NCBI GenBank assembly: GCA_023249675.1 | Contig: JAHFCE010000031.1 | Coordinates: forward strand, 1-32,859 | Source of the DNA: Elusimicrobiota bacterium | GTDB taxonomy: Bacteria; Elusimicrobiota; Elusimicrobia; UBA1565; UBA9628 | DNA length: 32,859 nt | Direction of reading: 5' to 3' | In this document: positions 7,674 to 14,546 of the stretch, in pieces | How the letters are laid out: each line of letters begins with the position of its first letter | Numbering within the stretch: position 1 is the stretch's first letter | Made by a program: the position numbers and the translations under genes | The notes under the pieces: model-generated | Databases searched by the model: none | Told to the model about the DNA's origin: nothing | The model's input: only the letters and a program-made list of their open reading frames with translations

Positions 7674-8891
7674 ATGATCAAGCGCCTCATCAGCCGCCAG
7701 CTCGAGACCATCATGCGCCACGGCAAGATGGCTTTCTTAAGCGGGCCCCGGCAGGTCGGCAAGACCACGGCGGCGCGTGAGTTTCAGAAGACTTTCTCCC
7801 AAAGCCTGTATTTGAATTGGGATATCATCACGGACCAAAAGAAGCTGCTCAAGAGTCCTTACTTTTTCGAGGAAGGAAATCGCGATCCTGCCCAGCCGTT
7901 CCTCGTCGTTCTCGATGAAATCCACAAGTACGCACGTTGGAAAAATTATCTCAAAGGCGCCTATGACGGCTACCACCGGGATTTCCGTTTTCTGGTGACC
8001 GGCAGCGGTCGGCTCGATTTATTCAGAAAGGGCGGCGACAGCCTGCTGGGGCGCTATTTGGGAGCGCCGCTCTTTCCGCTCTCGGTGGGCGAGCTCTCCG
8101 GGCGCCTGCCTTCGTGGGCGCAATTTCAGGAAAGTCTTCGGGACCCTCCGGCTGCAAAGGCGGGCACCCCCGAGGCTTACCGAGGACTCTTACGCTTCAG
8201 CGGCTTTCCTGAACCCTTTCTTAAGGCGGACGCTCGATTCTATAACGCATGGTTCCAGGAGAGAAAAAGCGTACTTGTTCGCGAGGATATCCGTGACGCG
8301 GCCAATATTCGGGATATTTCCCTGATGGAAATTCTCTCGCATCTGGTCCCGGACAAAGTGGGCGCCCCCCTGTCGATCAACTCCCTGAGGGAAGATGTCG
8401 GCGTCGCTTTCGAGACGGCCCGCGATTGGCTGCTGCTTCTTGAGCAGTTCTTCTATCTTTTCCGGATCGCGCCGTTTTCGGGCTCGGTGGCCCGGGCTTT
8501 GCGGAAGGAATCCAAGGTCTATCTCTATGATTGGGTCGAGGTGCCCCAGGAGGGCTTCCGCTTCGAGAACATGGTGGCACTTCACCTGCACAAGGCCGTC
8601 CAAACCTGGCGTGCCATGGGAGAGGGAGACATCGGGCTCCATTACGTGCGAGATAAGGAAAAAAGAGAGGTGGATTTTCTTCTCACCGAGAAGAACCGCC
8701 CGATCTGCTTGATCGAGTGCAAGCTGTCGGACACGGCCCTGTCGCCGGCGCTGAGCCATTACCAAGACCGGCTCCGCGTCCCCGTAGCCGTCCAGCTCGT
8801 CCATGCCGGCGGGATATGTCGCAAGACCTCCCGCTCCGGGGCGACGCAATGGGTGATCTCCGCGGATCGGTGGCTAGGAATTCTTCCTTAA
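7674..8891 (+). CDS. AAA_14/DUF4143-type ATPase with C-terminal nuclease-like motif
   Basis: The 405-residue protein has the family's two halves. The N-terminal AAA-type ATPase shows Walker A GPRQVGKTT (24-32), Walker B FLVVLDEIHKY near 82-92 and a sensor-like FLVTGSGRLD. The C-terminal DUF4143 region has EVDFLL (332-337) and ECK (348-350), so Asp334, Glu348 and Lys350 form a PD-(D/E)XK-type signature. Such proteins are widespread and scattered between genomes; their function is poorly known and often linked to mobile or defence DNA. The coding DNA is less GC-rich than the neighbours and uses more AT-ending codons. With the palindrome immediately upstream, this suggests acquisition by transfer. 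No partner gene accompanies it. Confidence 0.93.
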   Translation: MIKRLISRQLETIMRHGKMAFLSGPRQVGKTTAAREFQKTFSQSLYLNWDIITDQKKLLKSPYFFEEGNRDPAQPFLVVLDEIHKYARWKNYLKGAYDGYHRDFRFLVTGSGRLDLFRKGGDSLLGRYLGAPLFPLSVGELSGRLPSWAQFQESLRDPPAAKAGTPEAYRGLLRFSGFPEPFLKADARFYNAWFQERKSVLVREDIRDAANIRDISLMEILSHLVPDKVGAPLSINSLREDVGVAFETARDWLLLLEQFFYLFRIAPFSGSVARALRKESKVYLYDWVEVPQEGFRFENMVALHLHKAVQTWRAMGEGDIGLHYVRDKEKREVDFLLTEKNRPICLIECKLSDTALSPALSHYQDRLRVPVAVQLVHAGGICRKTSRSGATQWVISADRWLGILP

Positions 8892-8905
8892 GCTGAAGGC
8901 GGAAG

Positions 8906-9349
8906 CTAGAAGGGAACTTCTTCGATCGTGTCGCTGTCGCCCGAGGGCTTCGACGCGGCGCCCGCGGGGCGGCTCATGCCGCCGCCCGAACCGCCTTCGC
9001 GCTTCTCAAGGAATTGGAAGTCATCGACATAGACGACCATCTTCGACGCCTTTTTCCCGTCTTCCTTGCCGGCCCACTCTTCGAGGACAAGGTGGCCCTC
9101 GACGTAGACCTGCTGTCCTTTCTTCAGGGATGACTCGACGAGGTCGGCCATCTTGCGGCCGGTCTCGCGATTGAAGACTTTCAGATCGACCCACACCGGA
9201 GCGTCTTCCCACTCACCGCTCTGCTTGTTCTTCCGGCGGTTGTTGACGGCGAAGCCGACGTTGGCGACCTTGCCGCCGTTGCCGAAGGTTTTGATTTCCG
9301 GGTCGCGGGTGAGACGGCCGATCAGCATGACTTTGTTTAAGTTCGCCAT
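8906..9349 (-). CDS. ssb: Single-stranded DNA-binding protein
   Basis: SSB coats single-stranded DNA in replication, recombination and repair. The 147-residue protein has the OB fold start NKVMLIGRLTRDPE, FAVNNRRKNK, WVDLKVFNRE and the YVEGHL strand. A Gly/Ser/Pro linker leads to the acidic tip ending EEVPF, equivalent to the usual DDDIPF partner-binding tail. The ATG has GGAG 7 nt upstream and a separate promoter, so unlike several neighbours it has a real leader. It lies convergent to the ATPase gene, 14 nt apart, with no obvious terminator between them. Confidence 0.97.
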   Translation of the reverse strand: MANLNKVMLIGRLTRDPEIKTFGNGGKVANVGFAVNNRRKNKQSGEWEDAPVWVDLKVFNRETGRKMADLVESSLKKGQQVYVEGHLVLEEWAGKEDGKKASKMVVYVDDFQFLEKREGGSGGGMSRPAGAASKPSGDSDTIEEVPF

Positions 9350-9387
9350 TGGGGGCTCCGTTGCGTCGGGATGAGTCCGTCAGGGAT

Positions 9388-9396
9388 AGAATAGCA
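9388..9396 (-). promoter_or_regulatory. Extended -10 promoter of ssb
   Basis: On the minus strand TGC is followed by TATTCT (9388-9393), an extended -10 with 5 of 6 matches. It leaves a leader of about 30 nt containing the CGGAG ribosome binding site before the ssb ATG at 9349. Confidence 0.6.
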
Positions 9397-9406
9397 GAGA
9401 GAACGC

Positions 9407-10081
9407 CTAGCGCGCCGCTTGGCCGGTCTCGGCGACGATGCGCTCGAAGGTCGCGGGGTCCTCGAACATCTGCACGCCGTGGCCGCCGGGGGCATAGAGG
9501 ACGGCAGCGGCCTTCTCCGCCTCGAGTCCCTTCACGCGGATGAAGGAGTAGCCGTCGGCCGGAGAAGCGGCGGCGAAGGTCTTGAGCCCCCGGTGCGTTT
9601 TGAGCGCGACGCCGCGGTAATTCTCCGCGGGAGAGAGCAGGAGCAGGAAGGGCGCGGACTTGCGCTCGGCGGCGACGATCGAGGCGAGGTTGGCGCCGAT
9701 CGAGGCGCCGCCGAAGGCGATGCGCGAGTCTCTCACGCCCTTCGACTTAAGCCACGCCGCCGCGGCGCGCAGGTCCTCGGCGGCGGCGGGCCAGCCGCCG
9801 TTCGCGTCAAAGCCCGTGAAGTCCGTCGCGCCCGGAGGGCCGCGGCGGCTTCCGGCGTGGCCGCGGAGGTCGAGCGCCAAAGTGCCCACGCCCGAGGCCG
9901 CGAGGCGCTCGGCGAAGCGCGCCCATTCGCCGCCCGCGCTGCCCACGCCGTGCGCGAGGATGATCGTCGCCGCGCCCCTCGACGCGGGGCGGTAGGCCGC
10001 GGCGATGGTCCAGCCGTCCTTCGTCGCGAAGGTCACGGCTTGCGCCGCGGCGAGCACTGCGGCCGCGGCCGTCACCGGCAT
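9407..10081 (-). CDS. Alpha/beta hydrolase, probably exported
   Basis: The 224-residue protein opens with an Ala-rich signal-like segment (VTAAAAVLAAAQA). The hydrolase fold shows the oxyanion HGVGSAGGEW segment, a LALDLRGHAGS strand-loop, the nucleophile elbow GGASIGAN with Ser127, and a late His201 in GGHGVQ. The catalytic acid is not evident. It resembles dienelactone-hydrolase or peptidase-type esterases; the substrate cannot be told. The open frame extends to 10639, but that part is antisense-like Arg/Pro-rich noise inside the next gene. The ATG at 10079-10081 overlaps that gene's stop by 10 nt, so the two are probably co-translated. Confidence 0.85.
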   Translation of the reverse strand: MPVTAAAAVLAAAQAVTFATKDGWTIAAAYRPASRGAATIILAHGVGSAGGEWARFAERLAASGVGTLALDLRGHAGSRRGPPGATDFTGFDANGGWPAAAEDLRAAAAWLKSKGVRDSRIAFGGASIGANLASIVAAERKSAPFLLLLSPAENYRGVALKTHRGLKTFAAASPADGYSFIRVKGLEAEKAAAVLYAPGGHGVQMFEDPATFERIVAETGQAAR

Positions 10082-10716
10082 CGCATCGTGAGCTCGTAGC
10101 CCGCGTTGTACACCGCGAACACGGAATCCTGCACGCGCACGACGCTGCGCATGAGCTCCTCGGTCTTGTGGCTGAAGTCGTTGTCGCGGGTCCATTGGTT
10201 CTCGGCGACGAGGCCGCGCACCGCGTTCATGTCGGTGTACAAAGCGTTCAGCGTCAGCTGCAGTTGCTGAACCTGTCCGAGGATCAGGAGCCCGGTCTGG
10301 TACATCTCCGGATCGGGCAGGGCCTGCGATTGGGCGATGCGCTGGCGGGCGGTCAGGTAGTAGAGGTTCTGGCGCACCTGGTCGCAGCCCGTCGTCAGCG
10401 TCTCGAAGTTGTTGCTGATCGTGTCGAGGCTCGGTTGGGGGTCGCCCTGGGCGTACGCGTAGCGCAGGTTGTCGCCTTGGGCCTTCACGTATTGATGGAT
10501 CTGGGCCAGGTTCGCCACCTGCTGGGCGACCTGTCCGGCGATGGCCTTCATCACCGGGATCATCATCGGGTCGCTTTGCTGGCGGGCGAGCCGGTCGCGC
10601 GCGGTCAGCAGAGCGTCCCAGAAAAAACGCTCCTGCCATAAGGTCGGGGCTGAGGTGTCGAGCGCCGATGCAGGCGACGCGGACGCGAGCAGGATGGCGA
10701 GAAGGACCCGGCGCAT
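10072..10716 (-). CDS. Secreted helical protein of unknown function
   Basis: I do not recognise this 214-residue protein. It has a signal peptide (VLLAILLASASPASA) and a Gln/Leu/Ala-rich, probably all-helical body (VAQQVANLAQIHQYV, LGQVQQLQLTLNAL) with a Cys in TTGCDQV and another in the final TMRCR, which might form a disulphide. An ATG at 10722 is also in frame. I choose 10716 because the -10 TATACT lies 1 nt from the former but 7 nt from the latter. It is followed by the hydrolase gene with a 10-nt overlap. The pair of exported products suggests a shared envelope task, which is an inference. Confidence 0.75.
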   Translation of the reverse strand: MRRVLLAILLASASPASALDTSAPTLWQERFFWDALLTARDRLARQQSDPMMIPVMKAIAGQVAQQVANLAQIHQYVKAQGDNLRYAYAQGDPQPSLDTISNNFETLTTGCDQVRQNLYYLTARQRIAQSQALPDPEMYQTGLLILGQVQQLQLTLNALYTDMNAVRGLVAENQWTRDNDFSHKTEELMRSVVRVQDSVFAVYNAGYELTMRCR

Positions 10717-10723
10717 GACCATC

Positions 10724-10753
10724 AGTATAGCGGAAGAACCCCTGCCGCGTCAG
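10724..10753 (-). promoter_or_regulatory. Promoter of the secreted helical protein/hydrolase pair
   Basis: Minus strand: -35 CTGACG (10748-10753, 4 of 6), an 18-nt spacer and -10 TATACT (10724-10729, 5 of 6). The -10 ends 7 nt before the ATG at 10716, with no ribosome binding site. Confidence 0.55.
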
Positions 10754-11731
10754 CTAAGGCTTTTTCAGCTCCTTTCCGATCTGCGGGTATTTCTCCGGGT
10801 GCCGGATCACGTCGGCGGCCATGGCGGCCAGTCCCGCGACGATGGCGCCGATCGGCGCCAGGGCCAGGACGCCGGCGACGGCGCCCAAGGTGCCTCCGGC
10901 CTTGGCGGCCATCGCTCCGAGGACCGCGCCGCCGAAGAAGCCGCCGATTCCTCCCAGCACCGCGCCGGCGGCGCAGATGAGTATGGCAAGAATGACTCCG
11001 AGGATGTCTTTTCCAAAGCCGACCTTGGCGCCGATCCGTAGGCCGAGATAGCCGCCCGCGGCCATTCCCAAGACGGCTCCGATGACGCCGAGACCTGAGC
11101 CGATGACGGCCCCGACGGCTCCGCCCATCGAACCGAGTAGGCCGCCGGCGATCGCGGCGGCCACGGTCCCTGCGAGGGCGGGCACGCGCGCCGTTCTCAG
11201 CAGCTGTCCCGTCTCCTTTTTTTCCTGCGCCCTTTTATCGATCGGGGGGGGAAGTGGGGCTTCCGGCGCGGAGGGAGGATCGAGGCGCGGCGCGCCGGAG
11301 TCGGACGCGGCGGTGGGGGCCGTCGTTTCGAGCGCGGCCGGGCGAAGGCCGTGCGCATTGTCGAAAGTGAGGTCCAGGGCTGTGGCGGTGTCGGCTTCGC
11401 GGCCTGTTTCAGGCTGGAGAACGGGGGCGAGCGTTTGCGCGCTGACGACGGCGGCGATCGGCGCGGCGAGCGCGGCGACGGGCGGCGCCGTCGGGGAGGG
11501 CGCGGACGGGGTTTGGAGCGTGGAGAGCCCGAGAGCGGGGGAGGCCGGCGCGGCCGCCGAGACGCCTGGAGAGAGAGGGACCTGCGAGCCGATGGCGCCG
11601 AGGCTGGGAATGAGCGTGATGCGCGCCGTGGAGCCGGCCGAGAAGGTCTGGGCCGAGGCGCCAAGAATCAGCGGCGTTGCGCAGAGCGCGACAACGACGG
11701 ACGACAGAGCGGTGAGCGGCTTTTTAAACAT
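10754..11731 (-). CDS. Secreted or envelope protein with Ala/Pro-rich region and glycine-zipper hydrophobic domain
   Basis: No named family is recognised. The 325-residue product has a signal peptide (LSSVVVALCATPLILGASA), an Ala/Pro/Ser/Thr-rich stretch to about residue 170, a short charged hinge (KRAQEKKETG), and then about 120 residues of Gly/Ala-rich hydrophobic helices. These carry repeated GxxxG-like spacing (GGLLGSMGGAVGAVIGSG, GGIGGFFGGAVLG), as in glycine-zipper membrane-inserting segments. It ends in a polar tail (HPEKYPQIGKELKKP). It could insert in the outer or inner membrane. The Ala/Pro-rich region resembles that of the secreted protein at 5716-7545. GGAGG lies 8 nt before the ATG. 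Confidence 0.8.
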   Translation of the reverse strand: MFKKPLTALSSVVVALCATPLILGASAQTFSAGSTARITLIPSLGAIGSQVPLSPGVSAAAPASPALGLSTLQTPSAPSPTAPPVAALAAPIAAVVSAQTLAPVLQPETGREADTATALDLTFDNAHGLRPAALETTAPTAASDSGAPRLDPPSAPEAPLPPPIDKRAQEKKETGQLLRTARVPALAGTVAAAIAGGLLGSMGGAVGAVIGSGLGVIGAVLGMAAGGYLGLRIGAKVGFGKDILGVILAILICAAGAVLGGIGGFFGGAVLGAMAAKAGGTLGAVAGVLALAPIGAIVAGLAAMAADVIRHPEKYPQIGKELKKP

Positions 11732-11754
11732 GAGGTATTCCTCCGAGTGCCGGC

Positions 11755-11760
11755 ATTGTA
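11755..11760 (-). promoter_or_regulatory. -10 element for the gene at 10754-11731
   Basis: TACAAT (5 of 6) on the minus strand lies 23 nt upstream of the ATG at 11731, giving a short leader that holds the GGAGG ribosome binding site. The -35 is unclear. Confidence 0.5.
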
Positions 11761-11828
11761 GCGAAGGCGCGCGATTTCACTGTGGGCCCTTGGGGCCGAC
11801 GGCGGGAAGTCTTTGGTCCCATGCGCGA

Positions 11829-11865
11829 GGCTCCCGGGTGGACCGCGATCGGGCGGTCCGGAGCC
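11829..11865. repeat. GC-rich bulged hairpin between two divergent promoters
   Basis: Outer arms GGCTCC/GGAGCC (11829-11834 and 11860-11865) and inner arms GGACCGC/GCGGTCC (11840-11846 and 11853-11859) form a 13-bp stem with a 5-nt bulge and a 6-nt loop. No T tract follows, so it is not a normal terminator. It lies upstream of both predicted flanking promoters. Confidence 0.6.
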
Positions 11866-11873
11866 CGGCACGC

Positions 11874-11903
11874 TTGGTGGTTCATCCGTTTCTTTGTTAA
11901 CAT
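11874..11903 (+). promoter_or_regulatory. Candidate promoter of the DoxX-dnaX-recR-cbs operon
   Basis: TTGGTG (11874-11879, weak -35), an 18-nt spacer and TAACAT (11898-11903, 4 of 6). The -10 ends 6 nt before the ATG at 11910, again predicting a leaderless message. This would drive the eight-gene run ending at 20642. Confidence 0.45.
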
Positions 11904-11909
11904 GGGGGC

Positions 11910-12290
11910 ATGGACACCGACGACGTGCTAGCCCTCGTGGGACGCCTGTTCGTGGCCATTATTTTCCTCGCCTCGGCGTTCGGCAAGATCACCAATTTCG
12001 ACGGGACCTGTCAGTTCATGGAGTCCCACGGCATGCCGTTCGCAAACGGCCTATGTGTCGCGGCGATTCTCGTGGAAGCGCTCGGTGCTGTGGCCCTCAT
12101 CCTCGGCTACAAGACCCGCTGGGGCGCGGCTGCGCTCGCCACATTTCTCATCGCAGTGACCTGGGTGTTTCACACCGCCCCTGATCAGCGCATCCAACTT
12201 CTGAAAAATCTCGCGATCCTGGGCGGTTTGCTCGGCCTGATTGCGCGGGGCCCGGGCGGCATCAGCCTCGAGGGCGGGGCAAGGACGTGA
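11910..12290 (+). CDS. DoxX-family membrane protein
   Basis: The 126-residue protein has the DoxX layout: a first membrane helix with GRLFVAIIFLASAFGKI, a short loop with TCQFMESHGMP, then three more hydrophobic segments (VAAILVEALGAVALILG, AALATFLIAVTWVF, NLAILGGLLGLIA). DoxX-type proteins are small four-helix inner-membrane proteins, sometimes tied to redox or thiol stress; the exact role here is unknown. It is the first gene of the long plus-strand operon, and its stop overlaps the dnaX GTG start (GTGA). Confidence 0.88.
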   Translation: MDTDDVLALVGRLFVAIIFLASAFGKITNFDGTCQFMESHGMPFANGLCVAAILVEALGAVALILGYKTRWGAAALATFLIAVTWVFHTAPDQRIQLLKNLAILGGLLGLIARGPGGISLEGGART

Positions 12291-13954
12291 GCAAGGAAAA
12301 AGCGGCCCATCAGGTTTTCGCCCGCAAGTACCGTCCTCAGGGCTTTGAGGAGCTGATCGGCCAGCCCGCCGTCTCCCAGACGCTGTCGAACGCGCTCACG
12401 GCCAAGCGAACTCATCACGCCTATCTGTTCACCGGCCCGCGCGGCTGCGGCAAGACGACCACGGCCCGCATTCTCGCGAAGGCGCTCAACTGCGCGAAGG
12501 GTCCGACGCCGACGCCTTGCGATGAGTGCGTTTCCTGCCGCGAGATCGCGCTGTCCTCAAGCCTCGACGTGCTCGAGATGGACGCCGCGTCGCACACCGG
12601 GGTCGACGACGTGCGCGAGGTGATCATCGAGACCGTGGCGCTCGCTCCGACGCGCGACCGCTACAAGGTCTTCATCATCGATGAAGCGCACATGCTGTCG
12701 AATTCGGCGTTCAACGCCCTGCTTAAGACCATCGAGGAGCCGCCGCCGCACGTGGTCTTCATACTCGCCACGACCGAGGCGCACAAGGTTCCCGCGACGA
12801 TCGCCTCCCGCTGCCAGCGCTTCAAGTTCCGTCCGATCGCGGCCGATCTGCTCGCCGAATATCTTGCCGCCGTCGCCAAGAAAGAGAAGATCGCCGTCGA
12901 GCCCGAAGCGCTCGACCTGCTTGCGCGCGCGGCCGAGGGCTCTCTGCGCGACGCGGTGAGCCTGCTCGATCAAACTCGCTCGGTCGGCGATGGGACAGTG
13001 ACGGTGGAATCCGTGCGCGAGATGTTCGGCTTCGTGCCCCAGGATCTGTTGATCGGCGTCGCCGGCGCCTTGCTCGCGCGCGATCCCAGGGCGCTTGCCG
13101 GCTGGCTCAAGAAGATTTACGAGGAAGGTATCGAGCCCGCCCAGCTGATCAAGGACCTGCGCGCGGCGATCGAGGGCGCGTACCTCGTCAAGCTCGGCGC
13201 GGGGGAACCTGTCGACGCGTTGTGGACCAAGGCGCTTTCGGGCGCGTCGGCCGAGGGCCTTGGCTTTCTCCTGCGCCGCCTCAATCGCGCGCTCGAGGAG
13301 CTTCGCTACGGGGACTCCCCGCGCCTGGCGCTCGAGCTGGGGCTGTTCTCCACGCTCGAGGCCGCGCACGATCTTGGCGCCTGGGTCGCGCGCCTCGAGG
13401 CGCTCGAGAAGCGGCTCGTCGCAGGCGGCGGGGGCAACGCGTTGTCGCCGCAAGCCGCTCGATCGACTATCCTCAAGGATAGTTGCGGCGAGGCCGAGAT
13501 AGCGGCTACGGCATCCGTCAGGCCTATTTCTTGGCCCGCGCTCGTCGAGGCTGTTTCAAAAGAGAAGATCACGCTCGGCGCCGCGTTGGAAAAGAGCCGC
13601 GGCGAGCTCAAGCCCGGCGGCGGCTACCGGATCCAGTTTTCGAAGCCCTTCGACCTCGATATGGCGAAGCGCTCGGCGGCGGTGATTGAGACCGCGCTCG
13701 CGCGCCTGGCCGGACGTCCGGTGGCGCTCGAGCTTTTGTTGGGCTCCCCCGACGCCGCCACGGCGAGCGACATCGTCGATCGCGGCATGCCCGTGTCCGC
13801 GGCCGGCGCGGACGCTCCGCCCGGCACGCGCTGGAAGGACATCGGCGAGGGAGCTTCGGGCGGCGGGGCCGGGGGCGGCGCCTGCGGCGGCCTCAAAAAC
13901 GCCGAGGGAGTCTTCGGCGGCAAGGCGCGCATCATCAAGAAAAACACGCCATGA
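12287..13954 (+). CDS. dnaX: DNA polymerase III subunit gamma/tau
   Basis: DnaX is the ATPase motor of the clamp loader. The 555-residue protein shows FARKYRPQGFEELIGQ at the start, Walker A GPRGCGKTT (50-58), four zinc cysteines (C69, C78, C81, C84), Walker B IIDEAHML and the SRC sensor (ASRCQRFKF). A collar domain follows (LLDQTRSVGDG, LIKDLRAAIEG). The C-terminus has a modest tau-like domain and ends with a Gly-rich patch. The start is GTG, overlapping the DoxX stop. I see no A-run frameshift site for making gamma. Its stop overlaps recR by ATGA. The small ybaB gene that often sits between dnaX and recR is missing. Confidence 0.97.
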   Translation: MSKEKAAHQVFARKYRPQGFEELIGQPAVSQTLSNALTAKRTHHAYLFTGPRGCGKTTTARILAKALNCAKGPTPTPCDECVSCREIALSSSLDVLEMDAASHTGVDDVREVIIETVALAPTRDRYKVFIIDEAHMLSNSAFNALLKTIEEPPPHVVFILATTEAHKVPATIASRCQRFKFRPIAADLLAEYLAAVAKKEKIAVEPEALDLLARAAEGSLRDAVSLLDQTRSVGDGTVTVESVREMFGFVPQDLLIGVAGALLARDPRALAGWLKKIYEEGIEPAQLIKDLRAAIEGAYLVKLGAGEPVDALWTKALSGASAEGLGFLLRRLNRALEELRYGDSPRLALELGLFSTLEAAHDLGAWVARLEALEKRLVAGGGGNALSPQAARSTILKDSCGEAEIAATASVRPISWPALVEAVSKEKITLGAALEKSRGELKPGGGYRIQFSKPFDLDMAKRSAAVIETALARLAGRPVALELLLGSPDAATASDIVDRGMPVSAAGADAPPGTRWKDIGEGASGGGAGGGACGGLKNAEGVFGGKARIIKKNTP

Positions 13955-14538
13955 AGGCCTTTGAGCGCTTGATCCTCGCGTTAAAGCGTCTGCCGGGCGT
14001 GGGACCCAAGCAGGCCGAGCGTTTCGCGATCCACCTGCTGCGCGCGCCGCGCACCGAGGTCGAGGGCCTCGTCGATGCGCTGCGCGAGGCGAAGGCCTCG
14101 ATGCGCTTGTGCGCGCGCTGCGGCGACTTCACCGACAAGGAAATCTGTCGCCTGTGCTCGGACCCGGCGCGCGACGCGGGCCTCCTCTGCGTCGTCGAGG
14201 AGACCCAGGACCTGGCCGCGCTCGAGCGCTCGCGAGCTTTCGGCGGCCTCTACCATGTCCTCCACGGCTCGCTGTCGCCGCTCGACGGCATCGGCCCTGA
14301 CCGCATCAAGGTCAAAGAGCTTGTCGAGCGCGTGCGCGGGGGCTTCGTGCGCGAGGTCGTGCTCGCCACCGATCCCGACACCGAGGGCGAGGCGACTGCC
14401 CTGTATCTCGCCCAGATTTTAAAACCCTTCCCGGTCAAGGTCACGCGCATCGCCCATGGCGTGCCGATGGGCGGCGACCTCGACTATCTCGACGAGCGCA
14501 CTCTGTCCTGCGCGCTGTCGGGACGGCGCGAGGTTTAG
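13951..14538 (+). CDS. recR: Recombination mediator RecR
   Basis: RecR works with RecO and RecF to load RecA at gapped DNA. The 195-residue protein is full length. It has the helix-hairpin-helix LKRLPGVGPKQAERFA (11-26), a C4 zinc finger (C54, C57, C66, C69), a Toprim domain beginning LLCVVEE and including ATDPDTEGEATALYL, and the final VTRIAHGVPMGGDLDYLDERTL characteristic of RecR. It is coupled to dnaX by an ATGA overlap, the classic dnaX-recR arrangement. The next gene (cbs) begins 8 nt after its stop, so metabolism genes are transcribed with the repair gene. Confidence 0.97.
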   Translation: MKAFERLILALKRLPGVGPKQAERFAIHLLRAPRTEVEGLVDALREAKASMRLCARCGDFTDKEICRLCSDPARDAGLLCVVEETQDLAALERSRAFGGLYHVLHGSLSPLDGIGPDRIKVKELVERVRGGFVREVVLATDPDTEGEATALYLAQILKPFPVKVTRIAHGVPMGGDLDYLDERTLSCALSGRREV

Positions 14539-14546
14539 GAGAGATC

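Noticed and set aside
8885-8912. Possible terminator between the ATPase gene and ssb
   Set aside because: Only a short CTTCC/GGAAG pairing with no T tract; not convincing.
10082-10639. N-terminal extension of the hydrolase frame
   Set aside because: It is out-of-frame translation of the upstream secreted-protein gene, rich in Arg and Pro; the signal-like segment begins at 10081.
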